A stretch of 64,000 bases of DNA from Phenylobacterium haematophilum (GTDB taxonomy: Bacteria > Pseudomonadota > Alphaproteobacteria > Caulobacterales > Caulobacteraceae), in contig NZ_JACIDK010000003.1 of NCBI RefSeq assembly GCF_014196295.1, positions 62,001-126,000 on the forward strand, written 5' to 3'. The position numbers and the translations under genes are program-made. Positions 43,163 through 53,600 of the stretch are shown piece by piece; positions within the stretch are counted from its first letter, which is position 1; every line of letters begins with the position of its first letter. Below the pieces are notes generated by a model, which was not told where the DNA came from, made no database searches, and saw only the letters and a program-made list of their open reading frames with translations.

Positions 43163-46100
43163 ATGTCGAGACCAAACGCCTACTTTGTTGGGGATGGCAC
43201 GCTTCTCATCCGCTGCGCGGAGGCGTTCCTGGAGACAGGCGGGCAGGTGGCGGGGGTGGCGTCCACGGCGCCGCAGATCATCGCCTGGGCCCAGGAGCAG
43301 GGTCACGCCCTGCTGGGGGTTCCCGCCAAGCCGGACCTGCGGCCGGGCGGAGCCGACTACCTTTTCAGCGTGGCGAACCTCTCGGTGCTGGGCCCCGACG
43401 CCCTGGCCGCCGCGCGGGTGATGGCGATCAACTTCCACGATGGTCCGCTTCCCGAACGGGGGGGGCTGAACACGCCGGCCTGGGCGATCCTCGAAGGCGC
43501 GGACGAGCACGCCGTGACGTGGCACGAGATGCTTGCGGCGGTCGATGCGGGCCGCGTGCTCAAGTCCCGCCGCTTTGCGATTGCGCCGAACGAGACGACG
43601 TTCAGCCTCAACCTCCGCTGCTACGAGGCGGGCGAGGAATCCTTCCGTGAGCTGCTGACCGATCTCGCCGCCGGGCGGCTGGAGGCCACGCCGCTCAGCG
43701 GCGTGCGCGGCTGGTACGGGCGCGCCAAACGTCCGGCGCATTTCGGAATTCTGGACTTCAGGCGACCGGCTGCCGAGCTTGGCCGGACGGTTCGGGCGCT
43801 GGATTTCGGCGCCCGCCGCAACGCCCTGGGATTGCCCAAGCTGCTGCTGGGCGAGCGGCTCGTGGCGGTCCGCAAGCTTGATCGGGCCGGGGAGGGCCGG
43901 GGCGAGCCCGGTCAGGTCCTAGCCCTGGACGAGACCTCGATCACCGTAATGGCCGGCGACGGCGCGATCGTGCTGAGCGGCCTGTCGGGCATGGCCGGCG
44001 AGGCGCTCGATCCCATGACGCTCGGCGTGGCGGTGGGCGCGGTGCTGCCGGCGCCGGCCGCGCTCGAGGCTTCGATGCTGCGCGGCGTCGGCGCCTCCGA
44101 AGGCTTCTGGGAAGACGTCCTCGAAAACGCCAACCCGCTGCTTCCACCGTTCCCTCGCGACCATGCCGCGGGGCCGGGGCAGGCCGCGCTCGCTGTCGGC
44201 CAGGTGTCGCCGCAAGCCCTCGGCGCGGCCTGGGCCGCCTGGCTGGTCGCGCTGACCGGCCAGGCACGCGTGACGCTGGCGATGGAGGCCGCAGCGGCCG
44301 GCCCGGCCTTGTCGCGCCGGTTTCCGCTCACGGTGGATCTCGACCCCGCCGGCACGGCGCAGTCGGCGCTCGCCGCCTTTGCGCAGGCCTTGGCGCGGGC
44401 GCAGGCAGAGGCTCCGATGGCCGCCGACCTGCCCTTGCGGCTGGAGGGCCAGGCAGCCGTTCAAGCGGCGCTCGCGGCCTTGGCCGTGGTGGTCGCCGGC
44501 CAACCAAACGCGCCCGGCGCCGACCTGACGCTCAGCGTCGATCCGCCGGCGATCAGCGTTCGCGCCGGCCTGCATGCGCCCGATGTCCTCGGCGCGATGG
44601 CGGCCGACTTCAGCACCTTCTGCAACGCATTCCTCGGCGCCCCGCAGGCCCAATTGGCCGCCCTGCCGCTGGGCGGCGACGTCTCGGCGTCCTCCGCCGC
44701 CGGACCGGGCCAGAACCCGGCCACGATCCACGCCCTGATCGCCGCCATGGCGCGCGAAATTTCAGACGCCATCGCCGTCGAGGATGGCGGCCGCAAGCTG
44801 ACCTACGGCGAGCTTGAGGCGCGGGCGACCCGCCTGGCCGGCGCCCTGGCCGCGCGCGGCGCGCGGGCCGGCTCGGTGGTCGGGCTCTATCTTGGCCGCA
44901 GCGTCGACCTGGTAGTCTCGATCCTGGCCGTTCTCAAGACCGGCGCGGCCTATCTGCCGCTCGACCCGTCCTATCCGGCCGACCGGATCGCCTTCATGCT
45001 CGAGGATTCCGCCGCCGCGCTGGTGGTGGCGGACACCGGCGCGGCGCTGCCCGGCTTCCTCGATCCGGCGCGCGTGGTTTCTCATACGGCCGAGCAGGAC
45101 CTGCCCGCCGTGCAGGGCGCGCCCGGCGACCTGGCCTACCTGATCTACACGTCCGGTTCGACGGGCCGGCCGAAGGGCGTGATGATCGAGCATCGCAACG
45201 TCACCAACTTCTTCGCGGGCATGGATCGCGTCGTGCCGCTCGAACGGGGCGCGCGGCTGCTGGCGGTCACCTCGATGTCGTTCGACATCTCGGTGCTCGA
45301 ACTCCTGTGGACGCTGACCCGCGGGGCGACCATCGTGCTGCAGGGCGGCGGCGGCCAGGCCGACCTGCCGGCCTTCTCGCTGTTCTATTTCGCCGCCCAG
45401 TCGGGCGGGGCCGACAGCTACCGCGTCCTGTTCGAGGGCGCGCGCTTCGCCGATGAGAACGGCTTCGAAGCGATCTGGACGCCGGAACGCCACTTCCACG
45501 AGTTCGGCGGCCTCTATCCCAGCCCGGCGATCAGTTCGGCCGCCCTGGCCGGCATGACCAAGAACGTCAAGCTGCGGGCCGGCTCAGTCGTGGCCCCGCT
45601 GCATCATCCGGTGTCGATCGCCGAAAGCTGGGCCCTGGTCGACAACCTATCCGGCGGTCGGGTCGGCATCGCGATCGCCTCGGGCTGGCAGCCGAACGAC
45701 TTCATCCTCCGGCCCGAGAACTTCGCCGACCGCAAGTCAATCGCGCTCGGAACCGTGGAGACGCTTCGCCGGCTGTGGGCGGGCGAGGCGATGGAATTTC
45801 CGGGCCCTGACGGCAAGCCGGTCGCCGTGAACATCCATCCGCGCCCGGTGCAGAAGGAAATTCCCGTCTGGATCACCGCGGCAGGCAATATCGAAACCTT
45901 CGCCGAGGCCGGTCGCCTCGGGTGCGGGGTGCTCACCCACCTGCTCGGCCAGTCGATCGAGGAGCTCAAGGCGAAGATCGGCGGCTACCGGCAGGCCCGC
46001 GCCGAGGCGGGCTTCGATGGCCCCGGCCACGTCGTGCTGATGCTCCACACCTTCGTCTCTGAAGACGAGGAAACCGTGCTGGCGACCGCGCGCCAGCCGA

Positions 46101-47599
46101 TGAAGTCCTACCTGAACAGCGCCGTCGACCTGGTGCGCCGCGCCTCGTGGACTTTCCCGACCTTCGTCTCGCGCGCCGAGGCCGCGGGCGGCAGCCCGCA
46201 GGATATCCTCGAGAGCCAGGACCTGACGCCGGAAGAACTCGACGCGCTGCTGGATCACGCCTTCGAGCGGTACTACCGCCAGTCCGGCCTGTTCGGCACG
46301 CCGGAGACCGCCAAGGACATCGTGCGCGAGGTGACGGCGGCGGGGGTCGATGAGATCGCCTGTCTGATCGACTTCGGCATCGAGTCCGAGACCGTGCTGG
46401 CCAACCTCAAGCACATCCGCACGCTGATGAGCGAGCTCGAAAAGGATGGAGGGGTCGGCCACAAGAGTTCGGTGGCCGAGGACATTCTGCAGAACGGCGT
46501 CACCCACCTGCAGTGCACGCCGTCGATGGCCGCCTATCTCGCCGCCGACGCGGCGGGCCGACGGGCGCTGCAGCAGCTCGAATGCCTGATGGTCGGCGGC
46601 GAGGCGCTGCCGCCGGACCTCGCACGCGAGCTGCGGGCCGGCTTCTCCGGGCAGCTGCTCAACATGTACGGGCCCACCGAGACGACGATCTGGTCGTCGG
46701 TCGCCAGGCTCGACGCGGTGGGCGAGCGGGTGCCGCTCGGCGAGCCGATCGCCAATACCGACCTGAGCGTGCGCGCACCCGGCGGCCAGGTCGCCCCGCG
46801 TCAGGTCGAAGGCGAACTGTGGATCGCCGGCGCCGGCGTATCGCGCGGCTATTGGCGGCGGCCCGAACTGACGGCCGAACGCTTCGTCGAACGTGACGGC
46901 CAGCGCTGGTATCGGACCGGCGATCTGGTGCGGATGCAGCGCGACGGCGCGCTGGATTTCCTGGGCCGGACCGACAACCAGGTGAAGGTCCGCGGCCACC
47001 GCATCGAGCTTGGCGAGATCGAGGCGGTGATCGCCGAGTCGGGTACGGTCCGCCAGGTTGCGGTCAAGATGGCCGAGTTCGGCGAGAACGACGTGCGGCT
47101 CCTCGCCTACGTCACGCCGGGCGACACGCCGCCCAGCGAGCGCGACCTGCGGGCGCGGCTGGCCGACAAGCTGCCGGAGTTCATGCGGCCCTCGCAGATC
47201 GTCATCCTTGAGCGGATGCCGATGACGCCGAACGGCAAGATCGATCGCAAGGCCCTGCCGCTTCCCAAGGCCGCCTCCGAACGGGGCGAAATGGTTGCCG
47301 CCGCGGGCGACATGGAATCGGCGGTGGCGGCGATCTGGCGCGACGCGCTCGGCCTCGAGGAGATCTCCGTCACCGAGAACGTCTTCGATCTCGGCGCGCA
47401 CTCCCTGCTGGCTGTGCAGGTGCAGCGACGCATGAAGCAGCATCTGGCCCGCGACATCGCCATCACCGACATCTTCCGGTTCCCGACGGTCCGCGCGATC
47501 GCCGCGCACCTCTCGAGCGACGCCGCCCCGGCCAACTCCGCCGCCGACCGCGGCGCGGCCCGCGCCGCCGCAAGGCTGGCCAGAATGGGTCGCAGGTAG
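43163..47599 (+). CDS. NRPS: formyltransferase - vestigial C - A split by luciferase-like monooxygenase - PCP
   Basis: 1478 residues. Residues 1-~285 are a methionyl-tRNA-type formyltransferase with catalytic Asn90, His92 (INFHDGPLP) and Asp128. Residues ~300-500 resemble the back half of a condensation domain but lack HHxxxDG. The adenylation domain begins at ~525 (TSGSTGRPKG ~660, FDISVLELL ~707), is interrupted at ~733-1090 by a flavin-dependent luciferase-like monooxygenase (LFYFAAQSGGADSYRVLFEGA to ELEKDGG), and resumes with NMYGPTETTIW (~1168), YRTGD (~1250) and NGKIDRKALP (~1356). The carrier serine is in LGAHSLLA (~1412). Residues at the ten specificity positions read D-I-L-Q-M-G-M-I-W-K, near the glycine code. 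The gene should load and formylate the starter unit and pass it to the PKS-NRPS 18 bp downstream. Confidence 0.92.
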   Translation: MSRPNAYFVGDGTLLIRCAEAFLETGGQVAGVASTAPQIIAWAQEQGHALLGVPAKPDLRPGGADYLFSVANLSVLGPDALAAARVMAINFHDGPLPERGGLNTPAWAILEGADEHAVTWHEMLAAVDAGRVLKSRRFAIAPNETTFSLNLRCYEAGEESFRELLTDLAAGRLEATPLSGVRGWYGRAKRPAHFGILDFRRPAAELGRTVRALDFGARRNALGLPKLLLGERLVAVRKLDRAGEGRGEPGQVLALDETSITVMAGDGAIVLSGLSGMAGEALDPMTLGVAVGAVLPAPAALEASMLRGVGASEGFWEDVLENANPLLPPFPRDHAAGPGQAALAVGQVSPQALGAAWAAWLVALTGQARVTLAMEAAAAGPALSRRFPLTVDLDPAGTAQSALAAFAQALARAQAEAPMAADLPLRLEGQAAVQAALAALAVVVAGQPNAPGADLTLSVDPPAISVRAGLHAPDVLGAMAADFSTFCNAFLGAPQAQLAALPLGGDVSASSAAGPGQNPATIHALIAAMAREISDAIAVEDGGRKLTYGELEARATRLAGALAARGARAGSVVGLYLGRSVDLVVSILAVLKTGAAYLPLDPSYPADRIAFMLEDSAAALVVADTGAALPGFLDPARVVSHTAEQDLPAVQGAPGDLAYLIYTSGSTGRPKGVMIEHRNVTNFFAGMDRVVPLERGARLLAVTSMSFDISVLELLWTLTRGATIVLQGGGGQADLPAFSLFYFAAQSGGADSYRVLFEGARFADENGFEAIWTPERHFHEFGGLYPSPAISSAALAGMTKNVKLRAGSVVAPLHHPVSIAESWALVDNLSGGRVGIAIASGWQPNDFILRPENFADRKSIALGTVETLRRLWAGEAMEFPGPDGKPVAVNIHPRPVQKEIPVWITAAGNIETFAEAGRLGCGVLTHLLGQSIEELKAKIGGYRQARAEAGFDGPGHVVLMLHTFVSEDEETVLATARQPMKSYLNSAVDLVRRASWTFPTFVSRAEAAGGSPQDILESQDLTPEELDALLDHAFERYYRQSGLFGTPETAKDIVREVTAAGVDEIACLIDFGIESETVLANLKHIRTLMSELEKDGGVGHKSSVAEDILQNGVTHLQCTPSMAAYLAADAAGRRALQQLECLMVGGEALPPDLARELRAGFSGQLLNMYGPTETTIWSSVARLDAVGERVPLGEPIANTDLSVRAPGGQVAPRQVEGELWIAGAGVSRGYWRRPELTAERFVERDGQRWYRTGDLVRMQRDGALDFLGRTDNQVKVRGHRIELGEIEAVIAESGTVRQVAVKMAEFGENDVRLLAYVTPGDTPPSERDLRARLADKLPEFMRPSQIVILERMPMTPNGKIDRKALPLPKAASERGEMVAAAGDMESAVAAIWRDALGLEEISVTENVFDLGAHSLLAVQVQRRMKQHLARDIAITDIFRFPTVRAIAAHLSSDAAPANSAADRGAARAAARLARMGRR

Positions 47600-47617
47600 G
47601 ATCGGGGAGGCGGGGAC

Positions 47618-50600
47618 GTGGATCGACATGATGCGAGCGCGGCGCCCGGCAATAGGATCGCCATCGTCGGACGGGCGGGGCGATTTCCTGCGGCGCGCAA
47701 TGTCGAAGAGTTCTGGGCGATGTTGCGCGATGCGCGCAACGCCGCGCAGCGCCTGACCGACGCCGAGTTGCTGGCCCGCGGCGTCAGCCGCCAGCAGCTT
47801 GCTGATCCGAACTATGTACGGGTGGCCAACGTCCTGCCGGACATGGAATGCTTCGACGCCGGCTTCTTCGGGTTCTCCCCCCGCGAGGCCTCGATCCTCG
47901 ATCCGCAGCATCGGCATTTCCTGGAGTGCGGCTGGGAGGCTTTCGAGGACGCAGGCTACGTGCCGGAGAAGTTCGATGGCCGCATCGGCGTATTCGCCGG
48001 TTCGGGCATGCAGGCCTATCTGCCGTTCAACCTGCTGAGCAATCCGGACCTGGTCGAGGAAATCGGCCTGTTCCTGCTGCGCCACACCGGCAACGACAAG
48101 GACTTCCTGACCACCCGGCTGTCCTACCTGCTGAACCTGACCGGTCCGTCGGTGGCGGTGCAGACGGCCTGCTCCACCTCGCTGGTGGCGGTGCACACGG
48201 CGATCTCCTCGCTGCTCAACATGGAATGCGACATGGCCCTCGCCGGCGGGGTGACCATCGAGCTCCCGCACCGTGTCGGCTACCGCTACAGCGAAGGCGA
48301 AATTCTATCCCCGGACGGCCTCTGCCGCGCCTTCGACGACGACAGCAAGGGGACGGTGTTCGGCTCCGGCGCGGCCCTGGTGGTGCTGCGCCGCTACGAG
48401 GACGCCGTGGCCGACGGCGACGACATCAAGGCCGTCATCCTGGCCAGCGCCGTCAACAACGACGGCTCGGGCAAGGCCAGCTACCTGGCCCCCTCGGTGG
48501 ACGGCCAGGCCGAGGCCGCGGCCGAGGCGCTGGCGCTGTCGGGCGTGTCGCCGGGCGACATCTCCTACATCGAGACGCATGGCACCGGCACGCCGATCGG
48601 CGACCCGATCGAGCTGGCCGCCCTGCAGGAGGTCTATGGCGCCGCGCCGAAGGCCGCGATCGGCATCGGCTCGGTGAAGACCAACATCGGCCATCTCGAC
48701 ACCGCCGCCGGCGCGGCCAGCCTGATCAAGGTCGTCGAGGCGATGCGTCACCGCACCCTGCCGGCCAGCCTGAATTTCTCCACGCCCAACAGCCGGTTCG
48801 ATTTCGACGGCAGCCCGTTCCGCGTGGTCGCCCAGGGCGGCGCCTGGGAGCCCGGCGGCCCGCTGCGTGCGGCGGTCAACTCGCTCGGCGTAGGCGGCAC
48901 CAATGCGCACGTCATCCTGGAGGAGGCGCCACGCCGCGCCGCCCAGGCCGATGACGGGGCCTGGAAGCTGTTCTCCTTCAGCGCCCGCACCCGGGCCGAT
49001 CTCGACCGCACGCGCGAGCGCTGGGCCGCCTGGTTGGACGGCGAGGTCCCGAACCTGCGCGACGTCGCCTTCACGCTGCGGGAGGGCCGCCGCGCGTTCG
49101 GCGAGCGCTTCACGGTCGCCGCCCGCAACGCGCAGGAACTGCAGGCGGCGGTGAGTGCGCGCAGTTCTGCCTACCGCCAGCAGGGCAGCGCCGGGGACAG
49201 CGCCCCGCGTATCGTGTTCCTCTTTCCGGGCGGCGGCGCGCAATATCCGGGCGCCGGCGCCGGAATGCTGGCCGCGTTCCCGGTGTTCGGCGAGGCCGTC
49301 CGCGCCTGTTTCGCGGCCCTGCCGGCGACCGCGCCGGCCGACCTTTACGATGTCATGTTCCGCCGCGATCGCGACGACGCTGAAGCCAAGGCGAAGCTCG
49401 AACGTTCCAGCTACGCGATTCCGGCGCTGTTCATTCTCGAATACGCCTACACTCAGCTCTGGCTGTCCTGGGGCGTGAAGCCCGACGTCGTGCTCGCCCA
49501 CTCGGTTGGCGAGTATGCCGGGGCGGTTGCGGCGGGGACCATGCAACTCGCCGACGCGCTGAAGCTCGTCGCCCTGCGCGGCAAGGTGATGGACGCCGCG
49601 CCGGCCGGCGCGATGACCTCCGTCCCGCTGTCCCTGGAGCGCGTGCAGCCCCATCTCGGCGACCGGCTGGATATCGCGGCCGTCAACACCCCCGAAACGA
49701 CGGTGGTCTCCGGCCAGGTCGCCGACATCGAGCGGCTGGAAGCCGACCTCGCCAAGGCCGGCGTCGAAGCGCGGCGGATCCATATCGAGGTCGCAGCCCA
49801 TTCGCGGCAGCTGGACGGCCAGCTCGAACCGTTCCGCGCCGGCTTCGAGGGCGTGGCCTTCGAACGGCCGACCGTGCCGATGGCCTCGTCGATGCGCGGC
49901 GGCTGGGCCAAGGACGAGGACCTGAGCTCCGCCGAATACTGGGTGCAGCACCTGCGCAACACGGTGCGCTTCGCTGACGCGGCCCGCACGGTCCTGGCGG
50001 GCGAGCCGAGCATCGTCATCGAGGTCGGGCCCGGACAGACGCTCGGGCCCCTGCTGGAAGCCTGCGACGTGCCGGTTCCGCCGCGTGCGGTGCTTTATTC
50101 CTCGCCGCGACCGCGCGATGCGACCGACGAGGTCGGAGTCGCGCTCGCCGCGCTCGGCGGGGTCTGGGCGAACGGCGCCGAGGTGGACTGGTCGTTGGCC
50201 GTCCCTGCGGGCGGCGCGCGCGTTTCGCTGCCGACCTACGCCTTCGCCAAGGATCGCCATTGGGTCGAGCCGGGTCGGGGCGCCGCCCGCGAAACCGCCG
50301 AGGAAGCCCCTGAGCTCGTCCGTCGGCCAGACATTCCCGAATGGTTCGAGGAACTCGGCTGGAGCGAGCAGGCGCGGGGCGGCCGGCCGCCCAGCCTGGA
50401 CGGCGACTGGCTGGTCTTCGCCGGCGCCGATCCGCTGTCCGAGGCGGTGCTGGAGAGGCTGGGGGCCGCGGGCGCGGGCCTCGCCACAGTCCGCGCCGGC
50501 GCGGCGTTCGGCCGATCCGGCGAGGCCTTCACCTTGCGTCCGCAGGCGCAGGACGACTTCGAGGCGCTGTCCAACGCGCTGCCCTCGCCGCCGTCCCGCA

Positions 50601-53600
50601 TCCTCTATCTGTGGGGGCTCGATCCCGCCCTCGCCGACGCGGCGTTCTCCGGCGCCTATCTTCTCGCCCGGCTGCTGCAGCAGGCCGACCTGGAGCAGGC
50701 GACGCACCTGACCTTCGTCGCCCAGGGCGCGGCGAGCGTCGCGGGGGAGCCGCTCGTCAATCCGCAGGCCGCCGCCTTGCTCGGCCCGGTTCGGGTCGCC
50801 CCGCGCGAGATCCCGGGCCTGAGCTCGGTGCTGGTCGATGTCGGCGAAGGCGCCGGTCTGGACGCGTTGCTGGCGGAAGCCGCCGCGCCGGGCGACTCTG
50901 ATCATGTGGCGCTGCGCGCCGGCCGCTTCGTCCGCTCGCGCAAGGCCGCTCCGGTGGTCAAGCCGCGGGACCTGCCGCAGCGCCTGCGCAAGAACGGCGT
51001 CTATCTGATAACCGGCGGCACGGGCGGCATCGGCCGCGAGATGGTCCGCTGGCTGGCGGAGAAGGCGCAGGCGCGGCTGATCGTGCTGTCGCGCCACGCC
51101 GAGGAAGACGCGAGCGTCCGCGCCGAAATCGAGGCGCTCGGCGGCGAGGTGATATTCGTCCCGGTCGACCTGACCGATCCCGAGGCCACCACGCGCGCGC
51201 TGGAGAGCGCGGCCGAGCGTTTCGGCGCGCCGAACGGCGTCGTTCACGCGGCCGGCGTTCTCGACGATGCGCCCCTTGCGCTCCAGCCGCTGGCCGCGGC
51301 GCTCGCTGTCATGGAACCGAAGCTCATCGGGGCGCGGACCCTTGACCGGCTCTACCCCGACGGCAGCCTCGACTTCTTCGCGGTGGTGTCGTCGACCTCG
51401 GTGCTGCTGGGCGGGGCAGGTCAGACTTCCTATGCGGGCGCCAACGCCGCGTTGGAGGCCATCGCGGCCAGCCGCAAGGACGGGTTCTCGATCGCCTGGG
51501 GCGCATGGCGCGACACCGGCATGGCCGCGCGCGCCTATGGCGCGGGTTCGGTGGCGGGGGGAGATCCCCTGCTGGGCGCCCGCAAGGACGTCGCCGACGG
51601 CTCGATCCTGTTCGAGAGCGTGATCGATCCGGAGACCGATTGGCGCGTCCTCGATCATGTCGTCAACGGCGCCTCGGTGCTGCCGGGCTCGGCCTATATG
51701 GAACTCGCCTACGCCGCGGCGAACGCGGTGATGGCCCAGCGTCCGTTCGTGCTCGACGCGCTGCAGTTCGCCACCGCCATGACCTTCGAGCGCATGCCGC
51801 GCCGCGTCGTGCTGCGGCTCGATCCCGCGCCGGACGGCTATGAGCTGGTCGTCGAGAGCCGCGCGGCCATGAGCGCCGAACCGGTCGAGCACATGCGCGC
51901 GCGCATCGTCGCGCTGGACGCTGCTCCGCCGCGCCCCGAACCGATGGGCGCCTCCGACCTGCCGATGTCTGTCGTCAGCGGTCAGCCGGTGCAGAATAAG
52001 CTGATCGACTTCGGCCCGCGCTGGAGCTGCGTCGGCGATATCCGCATGGCGCAGAAGCAGGTCGTCGGCGAATTCGCGCTGTCCGACGCCTTCCACGGCG
52101 ACCTGGCGCTGCACCCCTTGCATCCGGCCCTGCTCGACATGGCCGCGACCGTAGGCCTGGCTCTGGTCCCCCTGAACGGCGACCTCTATGCGCCGATGTC
52201 GATCGGCCGCATGCAGGTCTTCGGGCCGCTGGCGGACCGTCTCGTGGCCCATGGCGAACTGATCGCCAGCGAGGAGGGGCGCTACGCCTCGTTCAAGGTC
52301 GCCATCTGCGGCGCGGACGGCGAGGTGCTCGTGCAACTCGAGGACTTCGCCCTGCGCGCGATCGCCGACGGCCGGCTGGCGGGGGCGCAACCGCGCCAGA
52401 GCGTCAGCAGCCAGGTGCTGTCCACCGGCATCCGACGGCTGGAGGCGCCCGAGCTGTTCGCCCGCGTCTTCGACCACCCGGCCCGTCAGATCGTGGTGTC
52501 GCCAGTTTCGATCGACCTGCTCCGGCTGGCGATGCTGGAGATCCCGGAGGCCGGCCAACCGCAGCGCCAGAACCAGCCGCAGCAGGAGATCGCCGATCCG
52601 GTCACCGCGCGGCTGGCCGCGATCTGGAGCGACATCCTGGGCGTCGCCGGCATCGCGCCGGAGGACGACTTCTTCGCGCTCGGCGGCCACTCGCTGAACG
52701 CAGTGCGGATGATTGCGCGGGTGCGCAAGGAGTTCGGCGTGTCCTTGCCGCTCGGCAAGCTGTTCGAGGCGCCGCGGCTGGAAGCCTTCGCAGCCCTGCT
52801 CGGGGCCGGCGCTAGCCCGCCCCAACAGGTCGTGCAGGCGCCGAGCGAGCTTCCCGCCGCCCAACGGAGCCTGGAGCCTCGGCGCGTCGCCATGACCGAG
52901 GGCCAGCGCGAGATCGCCGGCAGCATCCTCGTGGAGCGCTCGACCCTCATCGCCTACAACCTGTCCTTCTCGATGCACGTCGCAGGCGCCATCGAGCTGC
53001 CCGCCTTGCGCACGGCGCTCAACGCGCTGGTCGATCGACATGAGGTGCTGCGGGCGTCCTTTGATCTCGAAAACGCGACGCTCACCATCGGGCCGCAGGG
53101 CGGTTTCGAACTGAGCGAGAACGACTTGTCGCGGCTGGGCGGCCAGCTCGCCGAGGCGCAGCGCGATGCGCTGCTGCGCGATGCGGCCGGCGCGCCGTTC
53201 GACTTGGCCAGCGGTCCGCTGCTGCGGGTGCTGTCGCTGCGGCTGCCGGAGGGGCGCTCGGAACTGGTGCTCATCGTGCACCACATGGTCTGCGACGGCT
53301 GGTCGGCCGGCGTGCTGATGCGGGACCTCGCCGTGCTCTACACCGCGGCGCTCGAGGGGAGGGCGGCCGCCTTGCCGCCGGCCCAGGGCGTCAGCGCCCT
53401 TGTCGAGGCCGAGGCGCAATGGCGCGGATCGGCTGAGGCCGAGACGCATCGCCGGTTCTGGCTGGACAAGTACGCCAGCTCGCTGCCGGTCATGGACCTG
53501 ACGTTCGACAAGCCGCATCCGGCGACGACGACGACCGCGGCGGCCCGGGTCGTCACCCGGCTCGACGCCGAGCTGGAAGCGGCCCTGCGCGGCGTGGCGC

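Noticed and set aside
42946-43164. A 72-residue minus-strand frame in the NRPS control region
   Set aside because: It lies in AT-rich noncoding sequence, covers the palindromes and has no ribosome binding site or family match.
45737-48271. An 844-residue minus-strand frame opposite the two megasynthase genes
   Set aside because: It is opposite coding sequence with conserved motifs and has the shadow-frame composition.
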